NCBI RefSeq assembly: GCF_052118625.1
Contig: NZ_JBQKGW010000006.1
Span: forward strand, 62,001-126,000
Reading direction: 5' to 3'
Source of the DNA: Porcincola sp945869225
GTDB lineage: Bacteria; Bacillota; Clostridia; Lachnospirales; Lachnospiraceae
DNA length: 64,000 nt
The first letter of the stretch is position 1; the number at the start of each line of letters is the position of its first letter. A program made the position numbers and the translations under genes. Positions 1-9,400 of this stretch are shown here, one piece after another. The notes beneath the pieces were generated by a model that worked only from the letters and a program-made list of their open reading frames with translations, had not been told where the DNA came from and did no database searches.

Positions 1-616
1 GGCCTGTCGTGTTTCCACCGCTGCTCTCCTGCGCGTCCTGCGTGACGCGCTCGCTCCCGGTAATCCGGTCGTCATCCGGGCGCAGAATAATCACCCGGTC
101 ATAGGTTCCCTCACTGACAGGGTCCGTCGTCCGGACGCCGTCAATGACGCTGTACGAAGAGGCGTTCACCGGGATCTCAAATTCCTGGGTCGCCGTTGTA
201 AACAACATCCTGGTTGTCCCTTCATCCCAGTAAAATCGTCCGTTCAATGTATCGCGCACAATGTTATAAGGAAGATAGAGTGCGTCATCCTTCACAATCG
301 CACGCTCATTCACCAGCTGGTCTCCCAGAATGAGCGCAGCTTCGTCCTGCTGCAGCTGCCCGAAGTAGGCTTCATCGGACATCCGCCTGTTGGTTGGTGT
401 ATTCCGGATGATCAGAACGCCAGTCCCAAAAAGCAGCAGAGCAAGGAAAAATGCGGCCAGTGCCTTCCGGCTTCCCCTGCCGCCCTTTCTTCGCAAGACT
501 GTGCTGCTGCTCCCCGATGAAGGCATCTGGCTGTCCGCCTTGCGGTCATCTGTGATTTCTGTATGATCCGTTTTTTTCACACCAGACTGTTTCTCATTCA
601 ATTCTGATTTTTCCAT
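1..616 (-). CDS. Partial GH18-like protein, N-terminal part with stalk domain
   Basis: The frame is open from ATG at 616 to the window edge, so only about 205 N-terminal residues are visible. AAGGA lies 8 bases before the start. Residues 1-50 are polar and basic, followed by one membrane anchor (about 51-72, ALAAFFLALLLFGTGVLII). After it comes a copper-amine-oxidase-N-like stalk segment with a LYLPYNIV and NGRFYWDE pattern. Lachnospiraceae family 18 glycosidases anchored this way carry the same segment, so I infer a cell-surface glycosidase. The catalytic domain would lie outside the window, so the enzyme class is not proven here. Confidence 0.6.
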   Translation of the reverse strand, partial: MEKSELNEKQSGVKKTDHTEITDDRKADSQMPSSGSSSTVLRRKGGRGSRKALAAFFLALLLFGTGVLIIRNTPTNRRMSDEAYFGQLQQDEAALILGDQLVNERAIVKDDALYLPYNIVRDTLNGRFYWDEGTTRMLFTTATQEFEIPVNASSYSVIDGVRTTDPVSEGTYDRVIILRPDDDRITGSERVTQDAQESSGGNTTG

Positions 617-786
617 GGCTGTTATCCTTACGGCTGATTTTCCGATTCCTGCAGGGTTGGTTTCGCCATCCTGTTCTCTTTCACCGCTGCAGCTGACAGT
701 TCTGCATCGCTTCCGTTCCTGATACAGGTGGCTTACCATGATCTGTACGCACAGATGAGATGTTCAGGCTTGTAGATTCAACCGTA

Positions 787-795
787 AGTATAGCA
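787..795 (-). promoter_or_regulatory. Extended -10 promoter of the GH18-like gene
   Basis: On the minus strand TGCTATACT forms an extended -10 (TGnTATAAT-like). A weak TCGACT -35 lies 17 bases upstream. It would give a leader of about 165 bases before the start at 616. No known riboswitch pattern was recognised in that leader. Confidence 0.4.
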
Positions 796-1080
796 ACCTT
801 TCAGATTCGAGTCGACATCAAACATTCTTAAGATCCCCGGCAGACTTTGTCACACAACGGGGAAATGGCCGTCCTCCTGTTTCCGTATCTTATGAGAATC
901 CTCCCCGGTCCAGGCATGAATTCCTGAATCCGGAGTTCCCTTCTTCCGAATCGTTCCAGGGTATCCTGGCCTGTGTCTGCCTGCGGTTTCCTGCCATATT
1001 TCTTCTGACCAGTCCTGTGGCTGATTTTGTCTTTCTGTCTCCTCATATTGTTATTCGTCTGTCTTCGGTGCAGTCCCCTG
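796..1080. other. Non-coding stretch, nothing supported
   Basis: Open frames here lack a Shine-Dalgarno sequence and family resemblance, and they overlap the C-terminal end of the small gene at 1081-1365. I see no hairpin with a T-tract and no RNA gene. Confidence 0.4.
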
Positions 1081-1365
1081 TTATCTGCACCAGCCCGCAT
1101 AGCTTCTCCTCCTGCAGCGGTGTCTGTCCGCTCCGACGCGGTTGAGATCAATGCGGCTGATCCGGTGTCCTGCCGGATCAGGGATAAAATCCATCATGTA
1201 ACTGACTCTTTCCCGCAGGCAGCAGGAAGCAGCTTCCCATGGCTCCATGCTCTTTCCCTCAAGGCTGATTCTGCAGCCTTCCAGATAGTAGTCACGGAGC
1301 ATACTGCCCAGTACGTCATCCTGCCGGTTCTGCCTGCTTCTGGGTTTCTGTTGCTGTACTTTCAT
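1081..1365 (-). CDS. Small hypothetical protein (94 aa)
   Basis: A 94-residue soluble protein of unknown function. The start at 1365 is chosen over an in-frame start at 1455 because AAGGAGG lies 8 bases before it. The N-terminus is basic and Gln-rich. The core (about residues 18-78) has the pattern YYLEGCRISLEGKSMEPWEAA followed, after a short gap, by REEVSYM-like RERVSYMMDFI and a closing ISRIDLNRV. It resembles short Lachnospiraceae hypothetical proteins that carry a Tyr-rich start and an E-x3-YM motif, but I cannot name a family. The tail after residue 78 (RHRCRRRS) is Arg-rich and may be a lineage-specific extension. No neighbour is clearly in the same operon. Confidence 0.55.
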   Translation of the reverse strand: MKVQQQKPRSRQNRQDDVLGSMLRDYYLEGCRISLEGKSMEPWEAASCCLRERVSYMMDFIPDPAGHRISRIDLNRVGADRHRCRRRSYAGWCR

Positions 1366-1537
1366 ACACGCTTCCTCCTTGCCGGCGGAGGTACAGATCA
1401 TGAAAAGGGTGTGATGTATCATTCCGCTTCTGCCGGCATTTGCAGCCTGCTGCACGCTGAAAACGGTTCTCGATTCTGCAAAACAGCGGCCGGTCTTTCA
1501 GTTATGCGCGGGGGACGTGAGATATAACAGATCTGTG

Positions 1538-1654
1538 TCAGATAAGACGGTTGGGCTGCCGGATGGCTGCCCGAATGGTGGTGCGGAGCTCCTCGACATA
1601 AGCCACATCCTTTTGCACAGTCTCATGATACATCTGTGCCTTATACAGCGCAAT
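1538..1654 (-). pseudogene. Possible C-terminal remnant of a lost gene
   Basis: The minus strand reads 38 residues (IALYKAQMYHETVQKDVAYV, then EELRTTIRAAIRQPNRLI) before a TGA at 1538-1540. The frame is closed upstream by a TAG at 1655-1657. The amphipathic, charged composition looks coding-like rather than random. There is no Shine-Dalgarno sequence, so I read it as a decayed gene end. It could equally be chance. Confidence 0.25.
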
Positions 1655-1740
1655 CTAATTGATGTAACATTGAGAAATTGGCAGTGCAGTTCATTTTTTC
1701 AAGGCCTGCAGCTGAGGTTTTATCTCCATTTTCCCTAAAA

Positions 1741-1775
1741 AATCAGGGAATCCTGCAAGGCAGCATTCCCTGATT
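1741..1775 (-). terminator. Rho-independent terminator after mecA
   Basis: Arms 1741-1751 (AATCAGGGAAT) and 1765-1775 are exact complements with a 13-base loop. On the minus strand the stem is followed by TTTTTT, so it ends transcription coming from mecA. Confidence 0.75.
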
Positions 1776-1938
1776 TCATCAGAATTGCATATAAAAAGAG
1801 ATGTTACATATTTTTTGTTACTTCATGTTGCATCGCCAGACACGCATGTTCCGGGTAATCCGCTCCTGCGAAGCGGCGCCCCTGCTCTGCCGCGTGCACT
1901 TCCGTCCAGCCGCCACACGGCCTCGTCCCGCCAGCTTC

Positions 1939-2790
1939 TCAAATAGTCCGAAGCTGCTGCACAGCCTGCCTGTTCACGATGGTTTTCATGTGTTCGCGGA
2001 AAAATTCATCCGTTCCGTTCGTGAAATCCATCGGGAGACCATATTCCGACAGGATATTGCAGATCTGATTAAACCGCTCCGGCTGCGTATCCTCCTTGCG
2101 GATCAGCAGATAGTACTCACCATCATCCGGATTGCGGTAGAGGGTGTTGCGCCCCTTGTAATCCGGTCCGATATTCTTCGATGCACGGATGATGTTCTCA
2201 AGCGAATGGAACATATAGAAGCGTGTGAACCCGTACAGTTCCTCCTCTGTCATTGTCCCATTCGGGCCGCTCTGCGCCTTGCTTCCAGCGCTCTTTCCAT
2301 CACCCGATGCCGGGACAGCAGGCGCGTCCTTCCTGCGGACAATCGCTGTCCCGCTGATAACCGGCTGGGAGGACTGCTTTCCTTCTTTCTCCTCATCCAG
2401 CGTCTCGTCTCCATCGAACAGCTCTTTCAGGCGCTTCAGAATATCATCCGCTGCCGGCATATCCTTCGCCAGACTGCTGAAGGAGTAGTCGTCTCCGGAC
2501 GGATCCCCCGTAAAATGAGCGAAGCGTGAGTCTATCTCCTCCGGGTTTTTGACCTTCGTGATGATCAGTGTGAGGTTTCCGCCGGAGTCCGGCGTCGCCT
2601 CAATCATCAACGGGGCATTATCCAGACGGAAGCCGCAGTGATTCAAGGCCTCCTTCATCATATCGCGGAACAGGGTACGTGCCTTTCCGCTTCCGTATGT
2701 CAGCTCGGAGATCCGGATATCCCTTGCCTTCAGATCCTCGGGTGTCAGCGTACAGCGTATCTGATTGTCATTGATCTTCTCTATCTTCAT
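1939..2790 (-). CDS. mecA: MecA-type ClpC adaptor protein
   Basis: An adaptor that delivers substrates to the ClpCP protease. In Bacillus it controls competence (ComK) and protein quality control. The 283 residues show the MecA layout: a substrate-binding N-terminal domain (about 1-95, starting MKIEKINDNQIRCTLTPEDL), a long flexible linker, and the ClpC-binding C-terminal domain (about 181-280, with TRFYMFHSLENIIRASK and a closing NEYG-like LSEYGLPMDF). The linker (about 130-180) is unusually long and Ala/Gly/Ser/Pro-rich, so the protein is about 60 residues longer than the Bacillus one. It lies 52 bases downstream of the DUF1858 gene in the same direction and is followed by a terminator, so the two are probably cotranscribed. 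Confidence 0.9.
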   Translation of the reverse strand: MKIEKINDNQIRCTLTPEDLKARDIRISELTYGSGKARTLFRDMMKEALNHCGFRLDNAPLMIEATPDSGGNLTLIITKVKNPEEIDSRFAHFTGDPSGDDYSFSSLAKDMPAADDILKRLKELFDGDETLDEEKEGKQSSQPVISGTAIVRRKDAPAVPASGDGKSAGSKAQSGPNGTMTEEELYGFTRFYMFHSLENIIRASKNIGPDYKGRNTLYRNPDDGEYYLLIRKEDTQPERFNQICNILSEYGLPMDFTNGTDEFFREHMKTIVNRQAVQQLRTI

Positions 2791-2842
2791 TCAATTCCCC
2801 TCAGTTCATTCCCCTCTGCTGTCATCCGGTCTCCTGCAGATA

Positions 2843-3118
2843 TTACTGTGCCTGCGCCTCCAGATATGCATTCAGGCGCTCGAGCAGAAGATCTGGGTCA
2901 ATCCCATGTACCATTGCTGCCTCTTCCAGAGACTCGCCCATGGATGCCGGACAGCCGATACAATACATGCCGCCGCCCATCAGGACACCTGCCAGGTTGA
3001 CATCGACATTGATGATCTCGCCGATGGTCATATCCTTGGAAACCCTGCGCACTGCCTTCTTCTCAGCCGCAGAATCTGTCGTATTCTCCGCTGCTGTATT
3101 CTTCACTTCCTCAGCCAT
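2843..3118 (-). CDS. DUF1858 domain protein
   Basis: A 91-residue protein; the ATG at 3118 follows AAAAAAGGAGGT, so the longer in-frame start is not used. Residues 1-30 are a charged, disordered-looking tail. Residues 31-91 form a DUF1858 domain: MTIGEIINVDVNLAGVLM, then a GGGMYCIGCP turn with two cysteines, and an LEEAAMVHGID helix. This domain is found alone or attached to hybrid-cluster and other redox proteins. The Cys-x2-Cys pair may bind metal or act in redox chemistry, which is inference. The partner is not known here. It is first in a two-gene unit with mecA. Confidence 0.85.
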   Translation of the reverse strand: MAEEVKNTAAENTTDSAAEKKAVRRVSKDMTIGEIINVDVNLAGVLMGGGMYCIGCPASMGESLEEAAMVHGIDPDLLLERLNAYLEAQAQ

Positions 3119-3200
3119 GTTGTGACCTCCTTTTTTGTATACACGGATCGTAGCACATATCCGTTCTTTCAGCGAACTGAATCTGAATCCCGTATCCACG

Positions 3201-3229
3201 ATTATAGTATGCGGACTGCGAATGTACAA
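3201..3229 (-). promoter_or_regulatory. Promoter of the DUF1858-mecA unit
   Basis: On the minus strand TTGTAC (3224-3229) and TATAAT (3201-3206) are spaced by 17 bases, a good SigA-type promoter about 80 bases before the DUF1858 start. Confidence 0.65.
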
Positions 3230-3512
3230 GATATATTTTGCACAATCTAATCACGCATAGCGCCCTTAAATCTGTCATTCCCGTCCCCCGCGCGTCCCTG
3301 CAGGCTCTATCCCCTTATCCGGAGCGGAAGCGTTGACCTTCCCAATCCCCCGCATGCCCCTGCAGGCTCCCTACCCGCCTGGGCCATCTGCTTCTGTCGG
3401 TGTGTTCGTCTGCCTACCCGAAGTTATGCTTGTCTAAACCTTTTGCATGGTATTAGAATACAGAAAAGACTCAGATAATGAGTCATGACTAAGAATACAA
3501 GGAGGTGTCACG
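3230..3512. other. Intergenic region between mecA unit and ferredoxin
   Basis: No supported gene. The left part is C-rich with no recognisable structure. A possible ferredoxin promoter is TTGTCT (3430-3435), 18 bases, TAGAAT (3454-3459), followed by a dyad described separately. Confidence 0.4.
3468..3490. promoter_or_regulatory. Overlapping dyads upstream of ferredoxin
   Basis: GACTCA (3468-3473) and TGAGTC (3479-3484) form a perfect dyad with a 5-base centre. It overlaps a second palindrome, AGTCATGACT (3481-3490). Both lie just downstream of the candidate promoter and 23 bases before the ferredoxin start, which suits a repressor site or a small 5' stem. The regulator is unknown. Confidence 0.35.
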
Positions 3513-3683
3513 ATGGCTTATACAATCAGCGATGATTGCGTATCTTGCGGAACCTGTGCACCGGAGTGCCCGGTCAACGCAATTTCCGAGGGAGATGGCA
3601 AGTATGTAATCGATCCGGACGCATGTGTTGAGTGCGGAACCTGCGCAGAGGTTTGCCCGGTTGGTGCTCCGACCGCTCCATGA
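3513..3683 (+). CDS. 2[4Fe-4S] ferredoxin
   Basis: A 56-residue clostridial-type ferredoxin. AAGGAGGTGT lies just before the ATG. It has two CxxCGxCxxxCP motifs: CVSCGTCAPECP (residues 9-20) and CVECGTCAEVCP (about 38-49). Each set of three cysteines plus the remote proline-associated cysteine ligates a low-potential [4Fe-4S] cluster for electron transfer with oxidoreductases and hydrogenases. It is monocistronic, with its own upstream dyad and a strong terminator 38 bases after the stop. Confidence 0.95.
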   Translation: MAYTISDDCVSCGTCAPECPVNAISEGDGKYVIDPDACVECGTCAEVCPVGAPTAP

Positions 3684-3720
3684 TCGGCAGCATTCTTACG
3701 GCATAACATCAGACATAAAA

Positions 3721-3754
3721 GGAAGTGCTGGCATCTGTCAGCACTTCCTTTTTT
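3721..3754. terminator. Bidirectional terminator between ferredoxin and glgP
   Basis: GGAAGTGCTG (3721-3730) pairs with CAGCACTTCC (3739-3748) over an 8-base loop. There is a T-run on the plus strand, and AAAA at the other side gives a T-run on the minus strand. It can serve the ferredoxin gene and the convergent ileS-glgP transcript. Confidence 0.85.
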
Positions 3755-3928
3755 CGTGCGCCCTTTTCGTGCATTCATGTCTCACCATTCTGTCTGGCTG
3801 CCTGCCAACTCCTTCCGGCGCGTCTTGCATGCCGGCCCGCACGAAAACATCCCCTGGGAACATACAACGCAGGCCGCCCTCAGAAAAGGCCAGGATCCTT
3901 CACACCGGAGTCTGGCCCCTTCCGTCTC

Positions 3929-6412
3929 TTACAACTCTTGCTCAAACGATTCCGGATCGACTGTGATCTTGATTGGTTTCAGCTTCCAGATGTCCCTGAC
4001 ATACTCCTGAATGGTTCTGTCTGAGGAGAACTTTCCGCTCGACGCCATATTCAGAATCGCACTCTCTGCCCAGTCTCCCTGGCTCTGGTAATACTCGATG
4101 GCCTTCTTCCTCGCCGCATCGTAGGACTTGAAGTCCGCCAGGATGAAGTACTGGTCCGCCGGTCCCTCCTTTGTAGTCAGAAGAGAGTCGTACAGCTCGC
4201 GGAACAGCTCCATATCCCCGCCCGAATACTTTCCGTTGATCAGCTCCATGAGCGTTGTGCGGATATCCGGGTCATTGTTGAAGTAGTAGGTCGGATCATA
4301 GTCATGGTTGTTCTCGTGATCAATGACCTCCTGGGAGGACAGTCCGAAGATAAATGCATTCTCCTCCCCGACCTCCTGTACAATCTCAACGTTCGCGCCG
4401 TCCATCGTGCCGAGCGTCAGCGCGCCGTTCAGCATCAGCTTCATGTTCGAGGTTCCGGACGCTTCCTTGGAAGCGGTCGAAATCTGCTCGGATATATCCG
4501 CCGCCGCGAAGATCAGCTCCGCATTCGAGACGCGGTAGTCCTCGATGAAGACCACCTTGATCTTGCCGCCGATTGACTGATCATTGTTGATCACATCCGC
4601 AACAGAATTGATCAGCTTGATTGTCAGCTTCGCCCGTCTGTAACCGGCAGCCGCCTTTGCGCCGAAAATGAAGGTGACCGGATAGAACGGTCTCTCCGGG
4701 TGTTCCTTCAGTTCGCGGTACAGGTACATGACATCCAGGATATTCATCAGCTGTCTCTTGTACTCATGGAGCCGCTTGACCTGCACATCGAAAATGGATC
4801 TCGGATCGACATCGATGCCATTGTGTTCCTTAATGTACTTCGCCAGACGAACCTTGTTCTGGTACTTGATGTTCATGAATTCCTGCTGCGCCTTCTGATC
4901 GTCAGCGTAGAGCTTCATCTTCGCGATCTGCGGAAGATCCGTGATCCACTCATCTCCGATATGTTCCGTCACCCAGTCCGCGAGAAGCTGGTTGCCGTGT
5001 AAAAGGAACCGGCGCTGCGTGATTCCGTTCGTCTTGTTGTTAAACTTCTCCGGCATCATTTCATAGAAATCCTTCAGCGTCTGCTTCTTCAGGATCTCCG
5101 TGTGCAGCTTTGCGACGCCGTTGACAGAGTAACCCGCGACAATTGCCAGGTTCGCCATCCGCACCTGTCCGTCGTAGATGACCGCCATCTTCGCGATCTT
5201 GTCCTGGTTGCCCGGGTAGCGCTGCTGGACCTGCACGATGAAGCGGCGGTTGATCTCCTCAACGATCTGATAGATACGCGGAAGGAGTCTTGAGAACAGC
5301 TCGATCGGCCACTTCTCAAGCGCTTCTGCCATGATGGTGTGATTCGTGTAGGCGACGGTCTTCGTTGTAATATCCCACGCCTCATCCCAGCCCAGGCCTT
5401 CCTCATCAAGCAGGATGCGCATCAGCTCGGCGACAGCGACCGTCGGATGTGTATCGTTCATCTGGAAGGTTGCCTTCTCATAGAACTTGTGGATATCGCT
5501 GTGCTTTCTCTTGTACTTGGCAACCGCTTCCTGGACAGACGCGGAGATGAAGAAGTACTGCTGCTTGAGCCGCAGCTCCTTGCCGGCATAGTGGTTGTCG
5601 TTCGGATAGAGAACCTCGACGATGTTGCGCGCCAGGTTCTCCTGCTCAACCGCCTTCTGGTAGTCGCCCTTGTCAAATGAATCCAGCTGGAAATCATTGA
5701 TGGCCTCTGCGTCCCAGACGCGGAGCGTGTTGACCATATTGTTGTTGTAGCCGACAACCGGGATGTCATAGGGGACCGCCCGGACGGACTGGTAGTTTTC
5801 CTGGATAAACCGGTTGCTGTGGGTCTGCTCGTCGTACTCGACCCGGACATAGCCGCCGAACCGCACGATCTTCGCATACTCCGGACGCTTGAGCTCGAAT
5901 GGATTTCCATTTTTCAGCCAGTCATCCGGGACTTCGACCTGGTAGCCGTTCTCGATCTTCTGCCGGAACATACCATAGCGGTAGCGGATGCCGCAGCCGT
6001 ACGCCGGATAGCCGAGCGTTGCGAGCGAATCAAGGAAGCAGGCAGCGAGACGGCCGAGGCCGCCGTTGCCGAGTGCCGCGTCCGGTTCCTGGTCCTCGAT
6101 CACGTTCAGATCGAAGCCCATCTCCAAAAGCGCCTCCTTCACCTCCTTGTAGGCGGTGAGGTTGATCAGATTGTTGCCGAGCGCCCTGCCCATCAGGAAT
6201 TCCATCGACATGTAGTAGAGAATCTTCGGATCCTCCTTATCCATAACCTGCTGGGTCGCCATCCAGTTGTCTATAATGACATCCTTGACAGCGTAAGCCA
6301 CAGCCTGGAAAAGCTGCTGCTGCGTCGCTTCCTTCAGGGTTTTGCGGAACAGGTTCCGGACATTGTCCCTGACCGTTTCCTTGAACCGTTCTTTATCAAA
6401 ATGTTTATCCAT
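3929..6412 (-). CDS. glgP: Glycogen/maltodextrin phosphorylase
   Basis: Cytosolic GT35 enzyme that releases glucose-1-phosphate from alpha-1,4-glucans using phosphate and pyridoxal phosphate. The length of 827 residues is normal. The PLP-site motif EASGTSNMKLMLNGALTLGT is intact, with the PLP lysine at about residue 658. The N-terminal part has the family's NNLINL and EPDAALGNGGLGRLAACFLDS signatures. The gene starts only 10 bases after the ileS stop, so the pair is probably one transcript, an unusual partnership between translation and storage-carbon use. The downstream hairpin at 3721-3754 would end it. Confidence 0.95.
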   Translation of the reverse strand: MDKHFDKERFKETVRDNVRNLFRKTLKEATQQQLFQAVAYAVKDVIIDNWMATQQVMDKEDPKILYYMSMEFLMGRALGNNLINLTAYKEVKEALLEMGFDLNVIEDQEPDAALGNGGLGRLAACFLDSLATLGYPAYGCGIRYRYGMFRQKIENGYQVEVPDDWLKNGNPFELKRPEYAKIVRFGGYVRVEYDEQTHSNRFIQENYQSVRAVPYDIPVVGYNNNMVNTLRVWDAEAINDFQLDSFDKGDYQKAVEQENLARNIVEVLYPNDNHYAGKELRLKQQYFFISASVQEAVAKYKRKHSDIHKFYEKATFQMNDTHPTVAVAELMRILLDEEGLGWDEAWDITTKTVAYTNHTIMAEALEKWPIELFSRLLPRIYQIVEEINRRFIVQVQQRYPGNQDKIAKMAVIYDGQVRMANLAIVAGYSVNGVAKLHTEILKKQTLKDFYEMMPEKFNNKTNGITQRRFLLHGNQLLADWVTEHIGDEWITDLPQIAKMKLYADDQKAQQEFMNIKYQNKVRLAKYIKEHNGIDVDPRSIFDVQVKRLHEYKRQLMNILDVMYLYRELKEHPERPFYPVTFIFGAKAAAGYRRAKLTIKLINSVADVINNDQSIGGKIKVVFIEDYRVSNAELIFAAADISEQISTASKEASGTSNMKLMLNGALTLGTMDGANVEIVQEVGEENAFIFGLSSQEVIDHENNHDYDPTYYFNNDPDIRTTLMELINGKYSGGDMELFRELYDSLLTTKEGPADQYFILADFKSYDAARKKAIEYYQSQGDWAESAILNMASSGKFSSDRTIQEYVRDIWKLKPIKITVDPESFEQEL

Positions 6413-6422
6413 GCTGCCTCCC

Positions 6423-9400
6423 TCAGATTTTCCTGACGCCCAGTGTTACCGCCTCTCCGTTGACGCTCCACTCCTTTGTGTATCCGTCCAGACTTCCGTA
6501 GGTAATGCTCTCCGCGAGGACCTCCTTCTTCAGGCCGGACTCGTACTTCTTCATGATGCCCTCCAGCTTTTCATTGCCCGCCTCAAAGACGTCGATGTGA
6601 TCCTGTACCTCGAAGCCGGCTTCCTTTCTCATGGTCTGGATCTTGGAGACCAGTTCCCGGACAAAGCCCTCTTCCACCAGCTCCGGTGTAAGATTGGTGT
6701 CCAGCACAACGGTCAGATCTCCCTGCTGCTGGCTGACATAGCCCTCGACCTGCGCGGTCTCGATCAGCAGATCCTCCTCCGCAAGGGAGACCGGGCTTCC
6801 ATTCACCTCGAAGCTGAGCGAGCCGTTCTTCTTCAGCTCGTCCATCGCGGCGCTGCCGTCCACCTCGGAGAGATACTTCCGGATACCGCCCAGAAGCTTT
6901 CCGTACTTTGGCCCGACCGTGCGCAGCTGCGGCTTGAAACTGTAGCTCGTAAAGGCTCTCACATCCTCCGTGAATGTAATTTCCTTCACATTCAGCTCGT
7001 CTGTGATGATGTCCGCATAGTACTTTGGAAGCGCCTGCGGTGCGCGGACAAACATCCGTGCCAGCGGCTGACGGTTCTTGATGTTCGCGTCATTTCTGGC
7101 AGCACGCCCCATCACGACAATGTTCAGCGCCTCACCCATCTTCGTCTCAAGATCCTCATCGATCCGGCTCTCGTCCGCCTTCGGGAAGTAGCACAGATGG
7201 ATCGATTCCGGCGCATCCTTTTCTACACGGCGCACGATATTCTGGTATATCTCCTCCGTCATGAACGGGATCATCGGCGCGGCGCACAGGCAGAGGTTCT
7301 TCAGTGCATTGTACAGCGTCATGTAGGCCGCGATCTTGTCCGGCTCCATGCCATGTGCCCAGAAGCGGTCTCTGCAGCGGCGGACATACCAGTTGGACAT
7401 GTCGTCCACGAAGCCCTCCAGCGCCCGCGCGGCTTCCGGGATCTTGTAGCTGCCAAGATCCGAGTCCACATCGCGGATCATCGTGTTCATCCGGGATATG
7501 AGCCAGCGGTCCATGACCGGCAGGCCTTCCCTCTCCATCTTTTCGTACGCTTCCTTATAGTCCGACGGATTGAAGTCATCGATATTCGCATACAGCACAT
7601 AGAACGCATAGGTATTCCACAGCGTTCCCAGGAACTTCCGTTGTCCCTCCTGAACAGCCTTGTCGTGGAAGCGGTTCGGCAGCCACGGCGCGGAGTTGCT
7701 GTAGAAATACCAGCGGATGGCGTCGGCGCCGTGCTTTTTCAGCGCCTCAAACGGATCCACGGCATTCCCCTTGGATTTGGACATCTTCTGGCCGTCCTTG
7801 TCCAGAACCAGACCGAGGACGATGACGTTCCGGTACGGCGACTGTCCGAACAGAATCGTGGACTCCGCCATCAGGGAATAGAACCAGCCTCTTGTCTGGT
7901 CGACCGCTTCGGATATGAATGCTGCCGGGAACTGCTTGTGGAAGGTATCCTGGTTCTCGAACGGATAGTGATGCTGCGCAAATGGCATCGCGCCGGAGTC
8001 AAACCAGCAGTCGATGACCTCCGGAACCCGCTTCATGTGCTTTTTACCGCACTTCGGGCAGGTGCAGACGAAATCGTCAATATACGGTCTGTGCAGCTCA
8101 ACCGTCAGCGCATCCTCGCGGCCGGACAGCTCTCTGAGCTCCTCCCGGGAGCCGATTGTAACCTTCTCGCCGCAGTCCGGGCACTCCCATACAGGAAGCG
8201 GAGTCCCCCAGTAGCGGTTTCTGGAGATGCCCCAGTCCTGGACATTCTCCAGCCAGTCACCGAAACGGCCCTTTCCGATTGTCGGCGGGATCCAGTTGAC
8301 AGTGTTGTTGTTGTCGATCAGCTGCTGCTTCACGGCCGTCATCCGGATGAACCAGGACTGGCGTGCGTAGTAAATCAGCGGCGTATCACATCTCCAGCAA
8401 TGCGGGTACTGGTGCTCGAACTTCGGCGCGTCGTACAGCTTGCCCTCCCTGTCAAGGTCGCGCAGGACCAGTGGATCCGCCTTCTTGACGAAGATGCCTG
8501 CATACGGCGTCTCCTCCGTCAGTTCACCCTTTCCGTCGACGAACTGCACGAACGGAAGATCGTAAGTCTTGCCGATTCTGCCGTCGTCCTCACCAAATGC
8601 AGGTGCGATATGAACGATACCTGTACCGTCTGTCATCGTGACATAGTTGTCACAGGTGACATAGAAGCCCTTCTTGAACTGCTTTGCCGCCGCCTCGCCT
8701 GCGCAGGCGTAGAGCGGCTCATACTCACGGCGCTCCAGGTCGGTTCCTCTGTAGGTTTCCAGAACCTCGTAGGCAGTGCCCATCGGAACACCATTTCTGT
8801 CATAGGCGGACTCATCGAAGTCGACTGTCACAGCACCGATCTCCTCGTCGGACGCACCGGCCTTCCTGAGCTCCTCCTTCTTTGCCTCCGCAAGCGCTCT
8901 CGCCTCATGGTACGCGCGGGAAACCTGGGCAGCCGTCGCCTGATCGGCCAGCTTGCCAAGCACCTTGTCGGCCAGCGCCTGAGCGATGATGTAGTTGTAT
9001 CCATCCGCGGCCTTGACCTTGACATAGGTCTCGTCCGGATTCACGCAGAGGGCCACATTGGACGGAAGTGTCCAGGGAGTGGTTGTCCATGCGAGATAGT
9101 ACAGGTCATCCTCGTCCTTTGCCTTGAAACGGACGATGGCGGAGCGCTCCTTGACAAGCTTGTAGCCCTGAGCAACTTCCTGCGCAGACAGCGGGGTGCC
9201 ACAGCGCGGGCAGTAAGGGACAACCTTGAACCCCTTGTACAGAAGTCCCTTCTTCGAGATCTCCTTCAGCGCCCACCACTCGGACTCGATGTAGTCGTCA
9301 TAGTAGGTAACGTACGGATTCTTCATGTCTGCCCAGAACCCGACGGTATCGGAGAAGTCCTCCCACATCCCCTTGTATTTCCAGACACTTTCCTTGCACT

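Noticed and set aside
1517..1738. Plus-strand 73-codon ORF
   Set aside because: No ribosome site or recognisable pattern; the coding-like signal in this region is on the minus strand.
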